Origin: DATKPE01 sp035524335
GTDB taxonomy: Bacteria; Bacteroidota; Ignavibacteria; UBA10030; SZUA-254
Direction of reading: 5' to 3'
NCBI GenBank assembly: GCA_035524335.1
Contig: DATKPE010000058.1
Location: 1-32,545 of the forward strand
Length of the DNA stretch: 32,545 nt
Below are positions 9,406 through 17,611 of the stretch, in pieces. The notes under the pieces were generated by a model, which had not been told where the DNA came from, did not search any database, and worked only from the letters and a program-made list of their open reading frames with translations. Position 1 is the stretch's first letter. Each line of letters starts with the position of its first letter. The position numbers were made by a program, and so were the translations under genes.

Positions 9406-11202
9406 TCAGGAAGAGCGGCCGAAGCGTCTGTCGAGTTCGGATAGCGCAATCTTGATGCTTACCGGCCTCCCGTGGGGGCAGACATACGGGAGCCGGGTGG
9501 CGAACAGCTGATCGAGCAACCCCTGCATCTCGGCCTGATTCAGCGGATCGCCCGCCTTGATGGCCGCCCTGCAGGAATACGATTTCGCCAGCCGTTCTTT
9601 GGGCGGGAGTCCGACCGAGTGCTCGTCCTCCTTGTAGAGATCGAGAAGATCCTCCAGCACGGATTGTTCCGTTCCGGGTTTGATTTCGGGGGGAACCCCG
9701 TCGAGGATGACGGTATTCTGCCCGAAGATTTTCACCTGAAAACCGAGCTCGCCGAGATGAGGAAGGAGGAGCCGGACGATCTCCATATCGCCGGGATTCA
9801 TTTCGGTGACGATCGGAAAAAGGAGCTGTTGGGTGGTCGACTCCTGTTTTCCGAACCGCTCCTCCGTCTGTTCATAAATGACCCTCTCATGGGCGGCGTG
9901 CTGATCGATAAGGAGAAGGCCGGCAGAGGTCTGGAGAAGAATATATTTATTGTGAAGCTGGACAAGGCCGCCTCCGGTAAAGCCGGAGGGAAGTTCGATC
10001 GGGGAGGGAACATTTCCCTCCCCCGGGACAGGCGGCGGTGATCCGGGAAGATCGGCAGGAGACCTGCTCTCACCGCCCGGCGAACCACCCGTCCGGATCA
10101 GCTCACGCCAGTCGACGATTCTCCCCGCCGTCGCGGGAACCGCCCCCGGTGTTGAAAATACAGGCCGATCCCCTGCTCCACCGGCCGGCTGGACGATCAT
10201 TTCCGGTACCAGATCGTGCGCACCGAGCGCCTTCCGCACCGCATGAAATACCTGGCGGTAGACGGCGGATTCATCCTCGAATTTCACCTCCATCTTCGCG
10301 GGATGGACATTCACATCGACCCGCGCTGGATCGATGTCGAGGAAAAGAATGAAGAACGGATGCGTCCCCTTCTCAAGGAGATGTTCGTATGCTTTGACGA
10401 CGGCGTACGAGACGCTCTTGTTCGTGATTGAACGGCGATTGAGATATGTGTACTGCTCGAATCGGGTCTTTCTGAAAAACGCCGGTTTTCCGAGATACCC
10501 CCGGACCGCGAGAAAGGAGTTCACCTCCTCGAAGTAAAAGACCGAGTCGGAAAGGCGTTCGCCGAACAGAGTCCTGAGACGCGGGAACAGTTCCCCCGAC
10601 GGGAGTGAGATGATTTTTTCACCGTCACTGTACATCGTGATCGACAGACCGGGATACGCAAGGGCTGTCCGCTGGACAACCCCCAGACAGTGGTGAAATT
10701 CCGTCGTATCGCTCTTGAGAAAGTTTCTCCTCCCCGGCGTATTGTAAAAGAGATTCTTCACGGCGACCGAGGTCCCCGGCGCGGCGGCATCCTCTCCCGA
10801 TTCCACCAGCGTGCCGCCGTGCAAAATCACCTTTGTACCCACCGGTGTACCCGCCGGGCGGGTTTTCAGCTCCACCTGGGCGACCGCCGCTATCGCGGCG
10901 AGCGCTTCCCCCCGGAAACCGAAGGTGCCGATTTTCCCCAGGTCTTCATAGGTCGAGATCTTGCTGGTGGCATGCCGGCCAAAGGCCTGCCGGGCGTCCT
11001 CCGGCCCCATACCACTTCCGTTGTCGACAACCTGTACCAGTCCCTTCCCGGAATCCTTCAGAATGACCGTGATCTCGGAGGCCCCGGCATCGAGGGAATT
11101 CTCGATCAGTTCCTTCAGGACGGAGGCGGGCCGCTGAACCACCTCCCCCGCCGCGATCTTGTTCGCAATCTGTTCGGGAAGAACATGGATGATGCCGTTC
11201 AC
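9406..11202 (-). CDS. mutL: DNA mismatch repair protein MutL (endonuclease type)
   Basis: MutL couples mismatch recognition by MutS to strand removal. The 598-residue product has the GHKL ATPase N-terminus: IANKIAAGEVVQRPASV at 11-27, ELIENSLDAG at about 31-40, DNGSGM, and GFRGEAL near residue 95. The C-terminal dimerisation domain contains DQHAAHERVIYE at about 434-445, which fits the DQHA(X)2E(X)4E metal-binding nuclease motif. SCRAAI and CPHGRP near the end complete the nuclease site. This suggests an intrinsic nicking MutL, as in bacteria without MutH, rather than the E. coli type. The ATG overlaps the stop of the dipeptide epimerase gene by four bases, indicating translational coupling. 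The linker between the domains (about 345-405) is Pro/Gly-rich, as usual. Confidence 0.98.
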   Translation of the reverse strand: MNGIIHVLPEQIANKIAAGEVVQRPASVLKELIENSLDAGASEITVILKDSGKGLVQVVDNGSGMGPEDARQAFGRHATSKISTYEDLGKIGTFGFRGEALAAIAAVAQVELKTRPAGTPVGTKVILHGGTLVESGEDAAAPGTSVAVKNLFYNTPGRRNFLKSDTTEFHHCLGVVQRTALAYPGLSITMYSDGEKIISLPSGELFPRLRTLFGERLSDSVFYFEEVNSFLAVRGYLGKPAFFRKTRFEQYTYLNRRSITNKSVSYAVVKAYEHLLEKGTHPFFILFLDIDPARVDVNVHPAKMEVKFEDESAVYRQVFHAVRKALGAHDLVPEMIVQPAGGAGDRPVFSTPGAVPATAGRIVDWRELIRTGGSPGGESRSPADLPGSPPPVPGEGNVPSPIELPSGFTGGGLVQLHNKYILLQTSAGLLLIDQHAAHERVIYEQTEERFGKQESTTQQLLFPIVTEMNPGDMEIVRLLLPHLGELGFQVKIFGQNTVILDGVPPEIKPGTEQSVLEDLLDLYKEDEHSVGLPPKERLAKSYSCRAAIKAGDPLNQAEMQGLLDQLFATRLPYVCPHGRPVSIKIALSELDRRFGRSS

Positions 11203-12215
11203 GACAGTTTCTCCACTCCGATACCGGGCAGGTTCCGGAGAACCAGTTTCCCCGTCTTCACTTCGACACCATGATAGGGATCATTGATGATCAGCAGGTT
11301 TCCGTCAAGATCGGCGTAATCAACAAGGGGGGAAAGCTGGGCCGCGGCTGAAATGGCGACCGAACTTTCAATCATGCAACCGAGCATCACCTTCATCGAG
11401 AGTGAGCGGGCGGTATGAATCATCCGGAGGGCTTCCCGCAGGCCCCCGCATTTCATCAGTTTGATATTGACGCCGTCGAAGGCCTGGCTGATCAGCGGAA
11501 TGTCCGCCGCAGTCTTGACGCTCTCATCCGCAATCAGCGGAATATGGACCCTCTCCCTGAGCCAGACGGTATCGGCAAGATGGTCGGCGGGCATCGGCTG
11601 TTCGACGAATTCCACTCCCAGTTCTTCCAGCCGCAGAATCGCCTCCAGCGCCTCCTCGCGTGTCCGCCATCCCTCATTCGCATCGACCCGGAGGCGCTGG
11701 CGTGATGCGCCGTGCAGGAGCGCGATATATTCCCGGTCGTTCGGCACGCCGACCTTGACTTTCAGGACGGGATATGCCGCCGCCTCCCGCGCTTTTGCGA
11801 GCATCTTTTCCGGTGTGTCGATCCCGATCGTAAAGGAGGTTACGGGGGCGTCTTCAGCGGCGCATCCCCAGATTCTCCAGAGAGGAATGCGGAGTTTTTT
11901 CCCGATCCAGTCGTGCAGTGCTATGTCGACGGCGGCTTTTGCGGAGGCATCGCCGTGCGACAGACCGTTTACCTCCCGCAGGATCGGCTCCAGATCGAAC
12001 GGATCGTTGAAGCGGGAGAGATCGATACGGTCGAGGAAGGCGGTGACGGTTCCGGTATTCTCGCCGTAGCGCTGGGAGGGCGACGCCTCGCCCACTCCGG
12101 TGATGCCGTCATGTTCGATGGCGGCGATGACGACCGGCACGGTGTCGCGGGAGCCGCGCGTGATTGTGAAGGCGTGTCTGAGCCGGAGATCGATCTGTTC
12201 GTACCGGAGGCGCAT
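11199..12215 (-). CDS. Dipeptide epimerase (L-Ala-D/L-Glu epimerase type), enolase superfamily
   Basis: Enolase-superfamily enzyme, 338 residues. It probably epimerises L-Ala-D-Glu or similar dipeptides released during murein recycling. The catalytic frame is visible: the KxK motif K152-V-K154, metal ligands D178 (RVDANEGW), E205 (EQPM) and D230 (ADES), the second-half lysine in NIKLMKCGG (about 252-255), and the DLD motif at 302-304. A DxD at this place binds the dipeptide amino group in the family and separates dipeptide epimerases from muconate cycloisomerases. The capping-domain loop holds RGSRDTVPVV at 20-29. The ATG at 12215 abuts the ftsY stop, and the 3' end overlaps mutL by four bases. 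Exact dipeptide specificity cannot be read by eye; related enzymes with other dipeptide preferences exist. Confidence 0.9.
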   Translation of the reverse strand: MRLRYEQIDLRLRHAFTITRGSRDTVPVVIAAIEHDGITGVGEASPSQRYGENTGTVTAFLDRIDLSRFNDPFDLEPILREVNGLSHGDASAKAAVDIALHDWIGKKLRIPLWRIWGCAAEDAPVTSFTIGIDTPEKMLAKAREAAAYPVLKVKVGVPNDREYIALLHGASRQRLRVDANEGWRTREEALEAILRLEELGVEFVEQPMPADHLADTVWLRERVHIPLIADESVKTAADIPLISQAFDGVNIKLMKCGGLREALRMIHTARSLSMKVMLGCMIESSVAISAAAQLSPLVDYADLDGNLLIINDPYHGVEVKTGKLVLRNLPGIGVEKLS

Positions 12216-13163
12216 TTATTGTTTGTCAAAAAGGGCGTCGACAAAGGCCTGTTTGTCGAACGGCTGGAGATCGTCGATCTGTTCACCGACGCCGATGAAC
12301 TTGACCGGGAGGCGGAGTTCCTGGTTGATCGCCAGAACCACGCCGCCCTTGGCAGTGCCGTCGAGTTTGGTGAGGATCAATCCGGTCACGCCGGCGGCAA
12401 GTTCGAACTGCTTCGCCTGCTGGATCGCATTCTGACCGGTACTCGCGTCGAGCACCAGGAGCGTTTCGTGCGGGATTTCCGGCGATATCTTCTGAAGCAC
12501 CCGTCGGATTTTTTTCAGCTCTTCCATGAGGTGAACTTTTGTGTGGAGTCTTCCGGCGGTGTCGATGAGAAGGAGATCGGCGTGATGTGCCTCCGCCGAC
12601 TGGTACGCGTCGTACGCAACCGCGGCGGGGTCCGCGCCGTGGGCGTGCTTGATCATGTCGACACCGGCGCGGGAGGCCCAGATCTCGAGCTGTTCGTTGG
12701 CCGCTGCGCGGAAGGTGTCCGCCGCTCCGATGACCACCCCTTTGCCTGACTTGCGGTAGTTATGCGCCAGCTTCCCGATCGTGGTCGTCTTGCCGACACC
12801 GTTGACACCGACGATCATGATCACGTGAGGCCGGTGCCCCGCAGGAATCGTAAAGGGATCGCTTTCCGCCCCGTTGCCGGATCCAAGCAGGGAGCGGATC
12901 TCCGACCGGAGCAGAGGATCGAGCTCGGACGCATCCTCGTAGCGCTCTTTTTTCACGCGCGCCCTGATGTTCTCGACGATCAGCGTGGTTGTGGCAACAC
13001 CGACGTCCGCTCCAAGCAGGATTTCTTCCAGATTCTCCAGCAGGGTGTCGTCGATCTTCGTTTTCCCGAAGATGAGCTTCTGGACCTTGCCGACAAGGGC
13101 CTCCCGGGTTTTGGAAAGCCCCTCCGTAAGACGCGATAATTTGAATTTATCGAAAAATCCCAT
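12216..13163 (-). CDS. ftsY: Signal recognition particle receptor FtsY
   Basis: FtsY is the membrane-associated SRP receptor GTPase that docks ribosome-nascent chain complexes at the Sec translocon. The 315-residue protein is the short form: an N domain (1 to about 90) with an amphipathic start (MGFFDKFK) but no long acidic A domain. The G domain follows with the P-loop GVNGVGKTT at 119-127, DTFRAAA at 149-155, DTAGR at 201-205 and TKLDG at 245-249. It ends in the typical GVGEQIDDLQPF. The ATG is preceded by AGGA a few bases upstream. The stop directly abuts the epimerase start codon, and pgsA lies 34 bases upstream. Confidence 0.98.
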   Translation of the reverse strand: MGFFDKFKLSRLTEGLSKTREALVGKVQKLIFGKTKIDDTLLENLEEILLGADVGVATTTLIVENIRARVKKERYEDASELDPLLRSEIRSLLGSGNGAESDPFTIPAGHRPHVIMIVGVNGVGKTTTIGKLAHNYRKSGKGVVIGAADTFRAAANEQLEIWASRAGVDMIKHAHGADPAAVAYDAYQSAEAHHADLLLIDTAGRLHTKVHLMEELKKIRRVLQKISPEIPHETLLVLDASTGQNAIQQAKQFELAAGVTGLILTKLDGTAKGGVVLAINQELRLPVKFIGVGEQIDDLQPFDKQAFVDALFDKQ

Positions 13164-13197
13164 AGATCCTGATCCTGGACCGGAGCGGGCCCGCCGT

Positions 13198-13755
13198 TCA
13201 TCGGGCGGAAACGGGCTTCCGGCAAATTGAGGTGAAACGACCGAGATAGAGAACGAAGGACACCGCCAGCATGACCGAGGCGATGATCAGAAGCGCGGCG
13301 CCGATCCCGCCGGGGTCCCCGGAAAGAGCAACCCGTTCGACGAGGTAAACGGTGACTGCCGCCGCGGCCCATTTCCCCGGGTAGTTGGATTGCAGGAGGA
13401 GTCCCCGCGTTTTCCGGACGTAGATCCCGCCGAGGAGAATCAGAACGTCCCGCACGATGACGGCAAGAAAAAACCACGCCGGAACGATGCCCCGGGCGGC
13501 AAGAGCGGCACAGACCACACCGATCGCGAGCTTATCGGCGAGCGGATCGAGGATTTTCCCCGTCTCCGTGACCTGTCCGAGCTTCCGTGCAAGCCACCCG
13601 TCGAGCAGATCGGTTGCGGCGGCGGCTACCATCAGCCCCAGCGCCGCGAGCCTCGCCTCCTCCGCATCCGACCGGAGGAGGAGCCAGACCGGCAGAACCA
13701 GAATGAGCCGGAGGAGACTGAGAACGTTGGAAATCGTCCATAGCCGGTCGCTCAT
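13198..13755 (-). CDS. pgsA: CDP-alcohol phosphatidyltransferase, probably phosphatidylglycerophosphate synthase
   Basis: Membrane enzyme that transfers a phosphatidyl group from CDP-diacylglycerol to an alcohol. The 185-residue sequence has the full family signature DGX2ARX8GX3DX3D in DGWLARKLGQVTETGKILDPLAD (about residues 51-73), whose Asp residues bind the divalent metal. Several hydrophobic helices follow. The N-terminus (MSDRLWTISNVLSLLRLILV) matches the NxxxLLR start of PgsA proteins, so glycerol 3-phosphate is the likely acceptor. The family is hard to separate by eye from other CDP-alcohol transferases, so acceptor specificity is tentative. It starts six bases after purF and precedes ftsY. 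Confidence 0.85.
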   Translation of the reverse strand: MSDRLWTISNVLSLLRLILVLPVWLLLRSDAEEARLAALGLMVAAAATDLLDGWLARKLGQVTETGKILDPLADKLAIGVVCAALAARGIVPAWFFLAVIVRDVLILLGGIYVRKTRGLLLQSNYPGKWAAAAVTVYLVERVALSGDPGGIGAALLIIASVMLAVSFVLYLGRFTSICRKPVSAR

Positions 13756-13761
13756 CGGACT

Positions 13762-15276
13762 TCAGGATTCGTGTTCTTCCTTCGCCGGCTGTTCATCCAC
13801 GGGTGTAAGATAATTCCCGCTGAAACAGGCCGTGCAGTAGGAAACGCCTTCTTTTTTCGGCACAGAGTCGAGTAAACGTTCGAGCGAAAGATACCCCAGG
13901 CTGTCAACATCGAGCTCCTGCCGTATTTTTTCAACATCTCCCCCGCATCGGTTCGCTATCAGCTCTTCCCTGCTCGGGAAATCCATCCCATAGTGGCACG
14001 GGAACCGGACGGGCGGGGATGTCACACGGAAATGAATTTCCCGGGCTCCCGCCTCACGCACAAGGCGGATCAGCTGGCGCGAGGTCGTCCCGCGGACGAT
14101 CGAATCGTCCACGATCACGACTTTCTTTCCCTTGAGAACGGTTTTCACCGTATTGAATTTGGTCCGCACCTTGTCGACTCTCCGGTCCTGCATCGGCTGG
14201 ATGAACGTTCTGCCGACGTAGTGACTCCGGATCAGTCCGAGCTCAAACCGGGTGTGGGCGGCGTACGCCTGATTCCCCGCGACGTACCCGAGCGTTGCCG
14301 TATTGCTCGAATCCGGGACGTTGATCACCACGATTTCCTCGTACGGAATTTCCGCCCTGGTGGGATGCTCATCCGCGAGCGATTTCCCCAGCTGACGGCG
14401 CACCCGGTCGACGTTCTCTCCGAAAATACTGCTGTCGGGTCGCGAAAAATAGATGTACTCGAAGATACAGCGGTGGGGCTGTACCGGCGTCTTCGGAATG
14501 CGGTAGGAACGGGCTTCACCATTCTCGATGGATGACCGGTCGAACACCAGAAGCTCCCCCGGTTCCACTTCGCTCACATATTCCGCATTGATGATGTCGA
14601 ACGCACACGTCTCGGAGGCGACAACGAAGGCATCCCCAAGCCGTCCCACGGCCAGAGGCCTCCAGCCGATCGGATCGCGGGCGGCGATCAGCGCCGTGTC
14701 TGTCAGGATCACGAGCGAATAGGCCCCCTCCACACGCCGCAGGGCATCGAGGATCTGGCGGACCTGATCCGTTTCCCGGCTCCGCGCGACGAGGTGAAGG
14801 ATGATCTCCGTATCCGAGGTTGAGAGAAAAATTGTTCCCTCGTCCTGCAGTTCCTTCCGCAGTGCGCTGAAATTGGTGAGATTCCCATTATGGGAAATGG
14901 CAATGTTGCCGCCGCGGTACAGGACCGTGAGCGGCTGGATATTCGTCCTGTTGTCGTACGCCCCGGCGGTCGAATAGCGGTTGTGACCAATCGCCGCCGT
15001 TCCGCAAAGGGTTTGCGACAGCACTGAGTCGTCACGAAAGACATCGTTGACGAGTCCGAAATCCTTGTGGATATGAAAGCGGGTCTTGGCGCCGTCTTCC
15101 CCAACCTCCCGGGCAACAATGCCCGAGCCTTCCTGGCCGCGGTGCTGGAGCGCCTGAAGGCCGTAGTACGTCAGCCGTGCGGCATCCGGGTGGCCGAAAA
15201 TTCCGAAAATACCGCAGTGATCCGCCGGCTTGTCGGGTCGTTCAATGATCAGTTCGAGATCTCGGGAGTCATCCAT
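13762..15276 (-). CDS. purF: Amidophosphoribosyltransferase PurF (Fe-S type)
   Basis: PurF performs the first committed step of purine synthesis, making 5-phosphoribosylamine from PRPP and glutamine. The N-terminal Ntn-hydrolase domain starts at the nucleophile Cys in HCGIFGIFG, so the preceding residues are a propeptide. RGQEGSG and SHNGNLTN are glutaminase motifs, and KKVVIVDDSIVRGTTS is the PRPP loop. Four Cys (PHRC, RFPC, SYCTAC) sit where the Bacillus-type enzyme holds its 4Fe-4S cluster. I chose the ATG at 15276, giving a propeptide of about 20 residues and about 504 residues in total. The frame is open to a TTG at 15312 that overlaps the nadB stop, and neither start has a good Shine-Dalgarno. 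The gene sits between nadB and pgsA. Confidence 0.95.
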   Translation of the reverse strand: MDDSRDLELIIERPDKPADHCGIFGIFGHPDAARLTYYGLQALQHRGQEGSGIVAREVGEDGAKTRFHIHKDFGLVNDVFRDDSVLSQTLCGTAAIGHNRYSTAGAYDNRTNIQPLTVLYRGGNIAISHNGNLTNFSALRKELQDEGTIFLSTSDTEIILHLVARSRETDQVRQILDALRRVEGAYSLVILTDTALIAARDPIGWRPLAVGRLGDAFVVASETCAFDIINAEYVSEVEPGELLVFDRSSIENGEARSYRIPKTPVQPHRCIFEYIYFSRPDSSIFGENVDRVRRQLGKSLADEHPTRAEIPYEEIVVINVPDSSNTATLGYVAGNQAYAAHTRFELGLIRSHYVGRTFIQPMQDRRVDKVRTKFNTVKTVLKGKKVVIVDDSIVRGTTSRQLIRLVREAGAREIHFRVTSPPVRFPCHYGMDFPSREELIANRCGGDVEKIRQELDVDSLGYLSLERLLDSVPKKEGVSYCTACFSGNYLTPVDEQPAKEEHES

Positions 15277-15308
15277 AGGGAAGAAAATAGTGAAATTATT
15301 GTCATTCC

Positions 15309-16916
15309 TCAAACTGCACCGCGCGTCAGGACCGTATCATGCAGGTAGCGCTGGTCATCGCGCCCGGGATAATCGGTGGTGTAATGAAGTCCGCGGCTCT
15401 CCCGGCGGAGCAGCGCCGACTGTACGATGAGCATCGCGACGGTTGCGAGATTCCGAAGCTCCACGAGAGGCTCGACGACTTTTGTCCTCCGGTAAAACGC
15501 CTCAACTTCGGTCTGAATCATGAGAAGACGGGTCCGGGCGCGCTCCAGCCGCTCATCGGATCTGACGATGCCCACGTAATCCCACATCAGCTCCTGGATT
15601 TCACGCCGGTCATGCTCGATGAGCACCCACTCCTTTGCATCGAATGTGCCGCTGTCATCCCAGGACGGGACATCCGGCATAGCTTCGTTTTTGCTGAGAC
15701 CCGCACCGATGTCGAGTGCCACCCGGTGGGAAAAAACGACAGCTTCGAGGAGCGAATTGCTCGCCAGCCGGTTGGCGCCGTGCAGTCCGGTCATCGCCAC
15801 TTCGCCGCAGGCGCACAGATCCGCAATGGAGGTCCTCCCGTGGAGATCGGTGACGATTCCCCCGCATGCATAGTGTGCGGCCGGGACGACCGGGATCGGC
15901 TCCTGGGTGATATCCAGCTTCGCCCGGGTTCTGCAGGTTTCATAGATGTGCGGAAAACTCTTCCGGATGTTCTCCGCGGGGAGATGCCGGAGATCGAGGA
16001 GAACAAAATGATCCCCCCGCCGCTTCAGCTCGGCATCGATGGCCCGGGCAACGATATCGCGCGGCGCCAGTGATCCCCGCGGATCGTATCGCTGGACGAA
16101 CTCCTGACCGTCGCGGGTTTTGAGCACGCCGCCGAATCCCCGGATCGCCTCGGAGATCAGAAATGCCGGCGAGCCCGAGTCGTACAGCGAGGTGGGATGA
16201 AACTGGATGAACTCCATGTCCGCAATCTGCGCCCCGGCGCGATATGCCATCGCAACCCCGTCGCCCGTCGCAATGGGGGGATTCGTCGTATGGAGATAAA
16301 CCTGTCCGAGGCCCCCGGAGCAGAGCACGGTCTTCCGTGCAGTAAACGGCACGACGTTCCCCTGCCGGACATCCAGGACGTACGCCCCCCAGCAGTGCAC
16401 CGATCTGTCGTCCGGCCTGCGGATCCCCGTCTGATGCTCGGTGATCAGGTCGACGGCAAAGTGATGTTCATACACCGAGATGGCGGGGTGCGAGGCAACG
16501 GCATGAAGAAGCGCCCGTTCTATTTCCGCGCCGCTCCGGTCGCGAACATGGACGATTCTGTTCCGCGAATGTCCCCCCTCGCGCCCGAGATCGAGTCCCT
16601 CCTGCGATCTGGTGAAATCGACCCCGAGGTTCATCAGTTCGCGTACCCGCGTCGGCCCCTCCCGGACGACCGTCTCGACGGTGTCGCGATGGCAGAGGCC
16701 GACGCCGGTATCGAGCGTGTCGGCGATGTGCAGATCGAAGGAATCGGCGGCACTGATCACCGCCGCAACGCCTCCCTGGGCATAGTTCGTATTCGATTCG
16801 GCGCTCTGCTTTTTGGTGACGAGAGCGACCGATCCGTACTCCGCCGCCTTCAGCGCGAGCGAGAGGCCTGCGATGCCGCTCCCGATGACGAGAATATCCG
16901 ACTGCCGGCCGGTCAT
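15309..16916 (-). CDS. nadB: L-aspartate oxidase NadB
   Basis: NadB is the FAD enzyme that oxidises L-aspartate to iminoaspartate, the first step of de novo NAD synthesis. The 535-residue product has the dinucleotide-binding start ILVIGSGIAGLSLALKAAE, then NYAQGGVAAV, HSRNRIVHVRDRSG, EFIQFHPTSL and SEAIRGFGG. A RGSLAPRDIVARA active-site segment follows, then HYACGGIVTDLHGRTSI and GLHGANRLASNSLLEAVVF. The open frame runs 85 codons further upstream, but that part is coaE read out of frame. The ATG at 16916 has GGAG eight bases upstream and overlaps the coaE stop (ATGA). nadA and nadC are not in the window. Length and motifs fit NadB better than the succinate dehydrogenase flavoprotein. Confidence 0.97.
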   Translation of the reverse strand: MTGRQSDILVIGSGIAGLSLALKAAEYGSVALVTKKQSAESNTNYAQGGVAAVISAADSFDLHIADTLDTGVGLCHRDTVETVVREGPTRVRELMNLGVDFTRSQEGLDLGREGGHSRNRIVHVRDRSGAEIERALLHAVASHPAISVYEHHFAVDLITEHQTGIRRPDDRSVHCWGAYVLDVRQGNVVPFTARKTVLCSGGLGQVYLHTTNPPIATGDGVAMAYRAGAQIADMEFIQFHPTSLYDSGSPAFLISEAIRGFGGVLKTRDGQEFVQRYDPRGSLAPRDIVARAIDAELKRRGDHFVLLDLRHLPAENIRKSFPHIYETCRTRAKLDITQEPIPVVPAAHYACGGIVTDLHGRTSIADLCACGEVAMTGLHGANRLASNSLLEAVVFSHRVALDIGAGLSKNEAMPDVPSWDDSGTFDAKEWVLIEHDRREIQELMWDYVGIVRSDERLERARTRLLMIQTEVEAFYRRTKVVEPLVELRNLATVAMLIVQSALLRRESRGLHYTTDYPGRDDQRYLHDTVLTRGAV

Positions 16917-17530
16917 CGTCTCTTCTCCCTCACCTCCGCCAGTTCCCGGAGGATCAGCGCGAGGAATCTGCAACGCCGCGTCAGAACGTCGGCGCCCGCA
17001 TCGTTGCGGAGAACGATGTCGGCCCTCCGCACCTTTTCCGCCTCCGGCATCTGCGCCCGGATCCTGCGCATGACCGACGCCCGGGATACCCCGTCCCGCC
17101 TGCAGACCCTGGCAATCCGCACCCGCAGGGGAGCCGTGACCGCCACGACAATGTCGCACATCCGGTCCCACTCCGCTTCGTAGAGAAGCGCGGCCTCGAT
17201 CACCACCATCGCGGATCTGCCGTTCAGCCGGCGGATCTGCCGCTCGGTTTCACGTCGTGTCCGGGGATGGAGAATCGCATTGAGGCGCGCGAGGGCTTCG
17301 GGATGGCCGAAGACGGCAGACGCGAGTTTCCGTCGGTCCGCCCTGCCTCCCTCCGGATAGATATCCCTGCCGAACGACCGGATCACCAGCCGCCGGACGG
17401 CGGGATCTCCGTCGAGCAGTTGCCGGGCCACTTCGTCGGCCCGGATCACCGGGATTCCGCGACGGGCAAGATGCCGGACCGCCGAGGATTTACCGCTTCC
17501 GATGCCGCCTGTGAGACCGATCACCATCAT
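16913..17530 (-). CDS. coaE: Dephospho-CoA kinase CoaE
   Basis: CoaE phosphorylates dephospho-CoA at the 3' hydroxyl, the last step of coenzyme A synthesis. The 205-residue protein opens with the P-loop GLTGGIGSGKSS at residues 5-16. RADEVARQLL follows, with the substrate-binding Asp, then a HPRTRRETERQI motif and EAALLYEAEWDRMCD. All are characteristic of the family. The start is the first ATG of an ATGATG pair, with GAGG a few bases upstream. It is the first gene after the terminator behind rny and begins the overlapping coaE-nadB pair. Confidence 0.96.
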   Translation of the reverse strand: MMVIGLTGGIGSGKSSAVRHLARRGIPVIRADEVARQLLDGDPAVRRLVIRSFGRDIYPEGGRADRRKLASAVFGHPEALARLNAILHPRTRRETERQIRRLNGRSAMVVIEAALLYEAEWDRMCDIVVAVTAPLRVRIARVCRRDGVSRASVMRRIRAQMPEAEKVRRADIVLRNDAGADVLTRRCRFLALILRELAEVREKRR

Positions 17531-17550
17531 ACCGCCTCACCTCATTCGAC

Positions 17551-17584
17551 AGAAAAGCCGGTATTCCGTCCCTGGAATACCGGC
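17551..17584 (-). terminator. Intrinsic terminator downstream of rny
   Basis: On the minus strand an 11-bp perfect stem, GCCGGTATTCC pairing with GGAATACCGGC around a 6-base loop (17584-17557), is followed by TTTTCT. The T-tract is short but the hairpin is very strong. It ends the thrS-to-rny unit and lies only 20 bases before the coaE start codon. Confidence 0.8.
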
Positions 17585-17611
17585 CTCGTGTACAGTGCTC
17601 TCGTTATCATG

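Noticed and set aside
16917..17171. 85-codon N-terminal extension of nadB
   Set aside because: It is coaE read in another frame; the ATG at 16916 has a good ribosome binding site and the normal NadB start.
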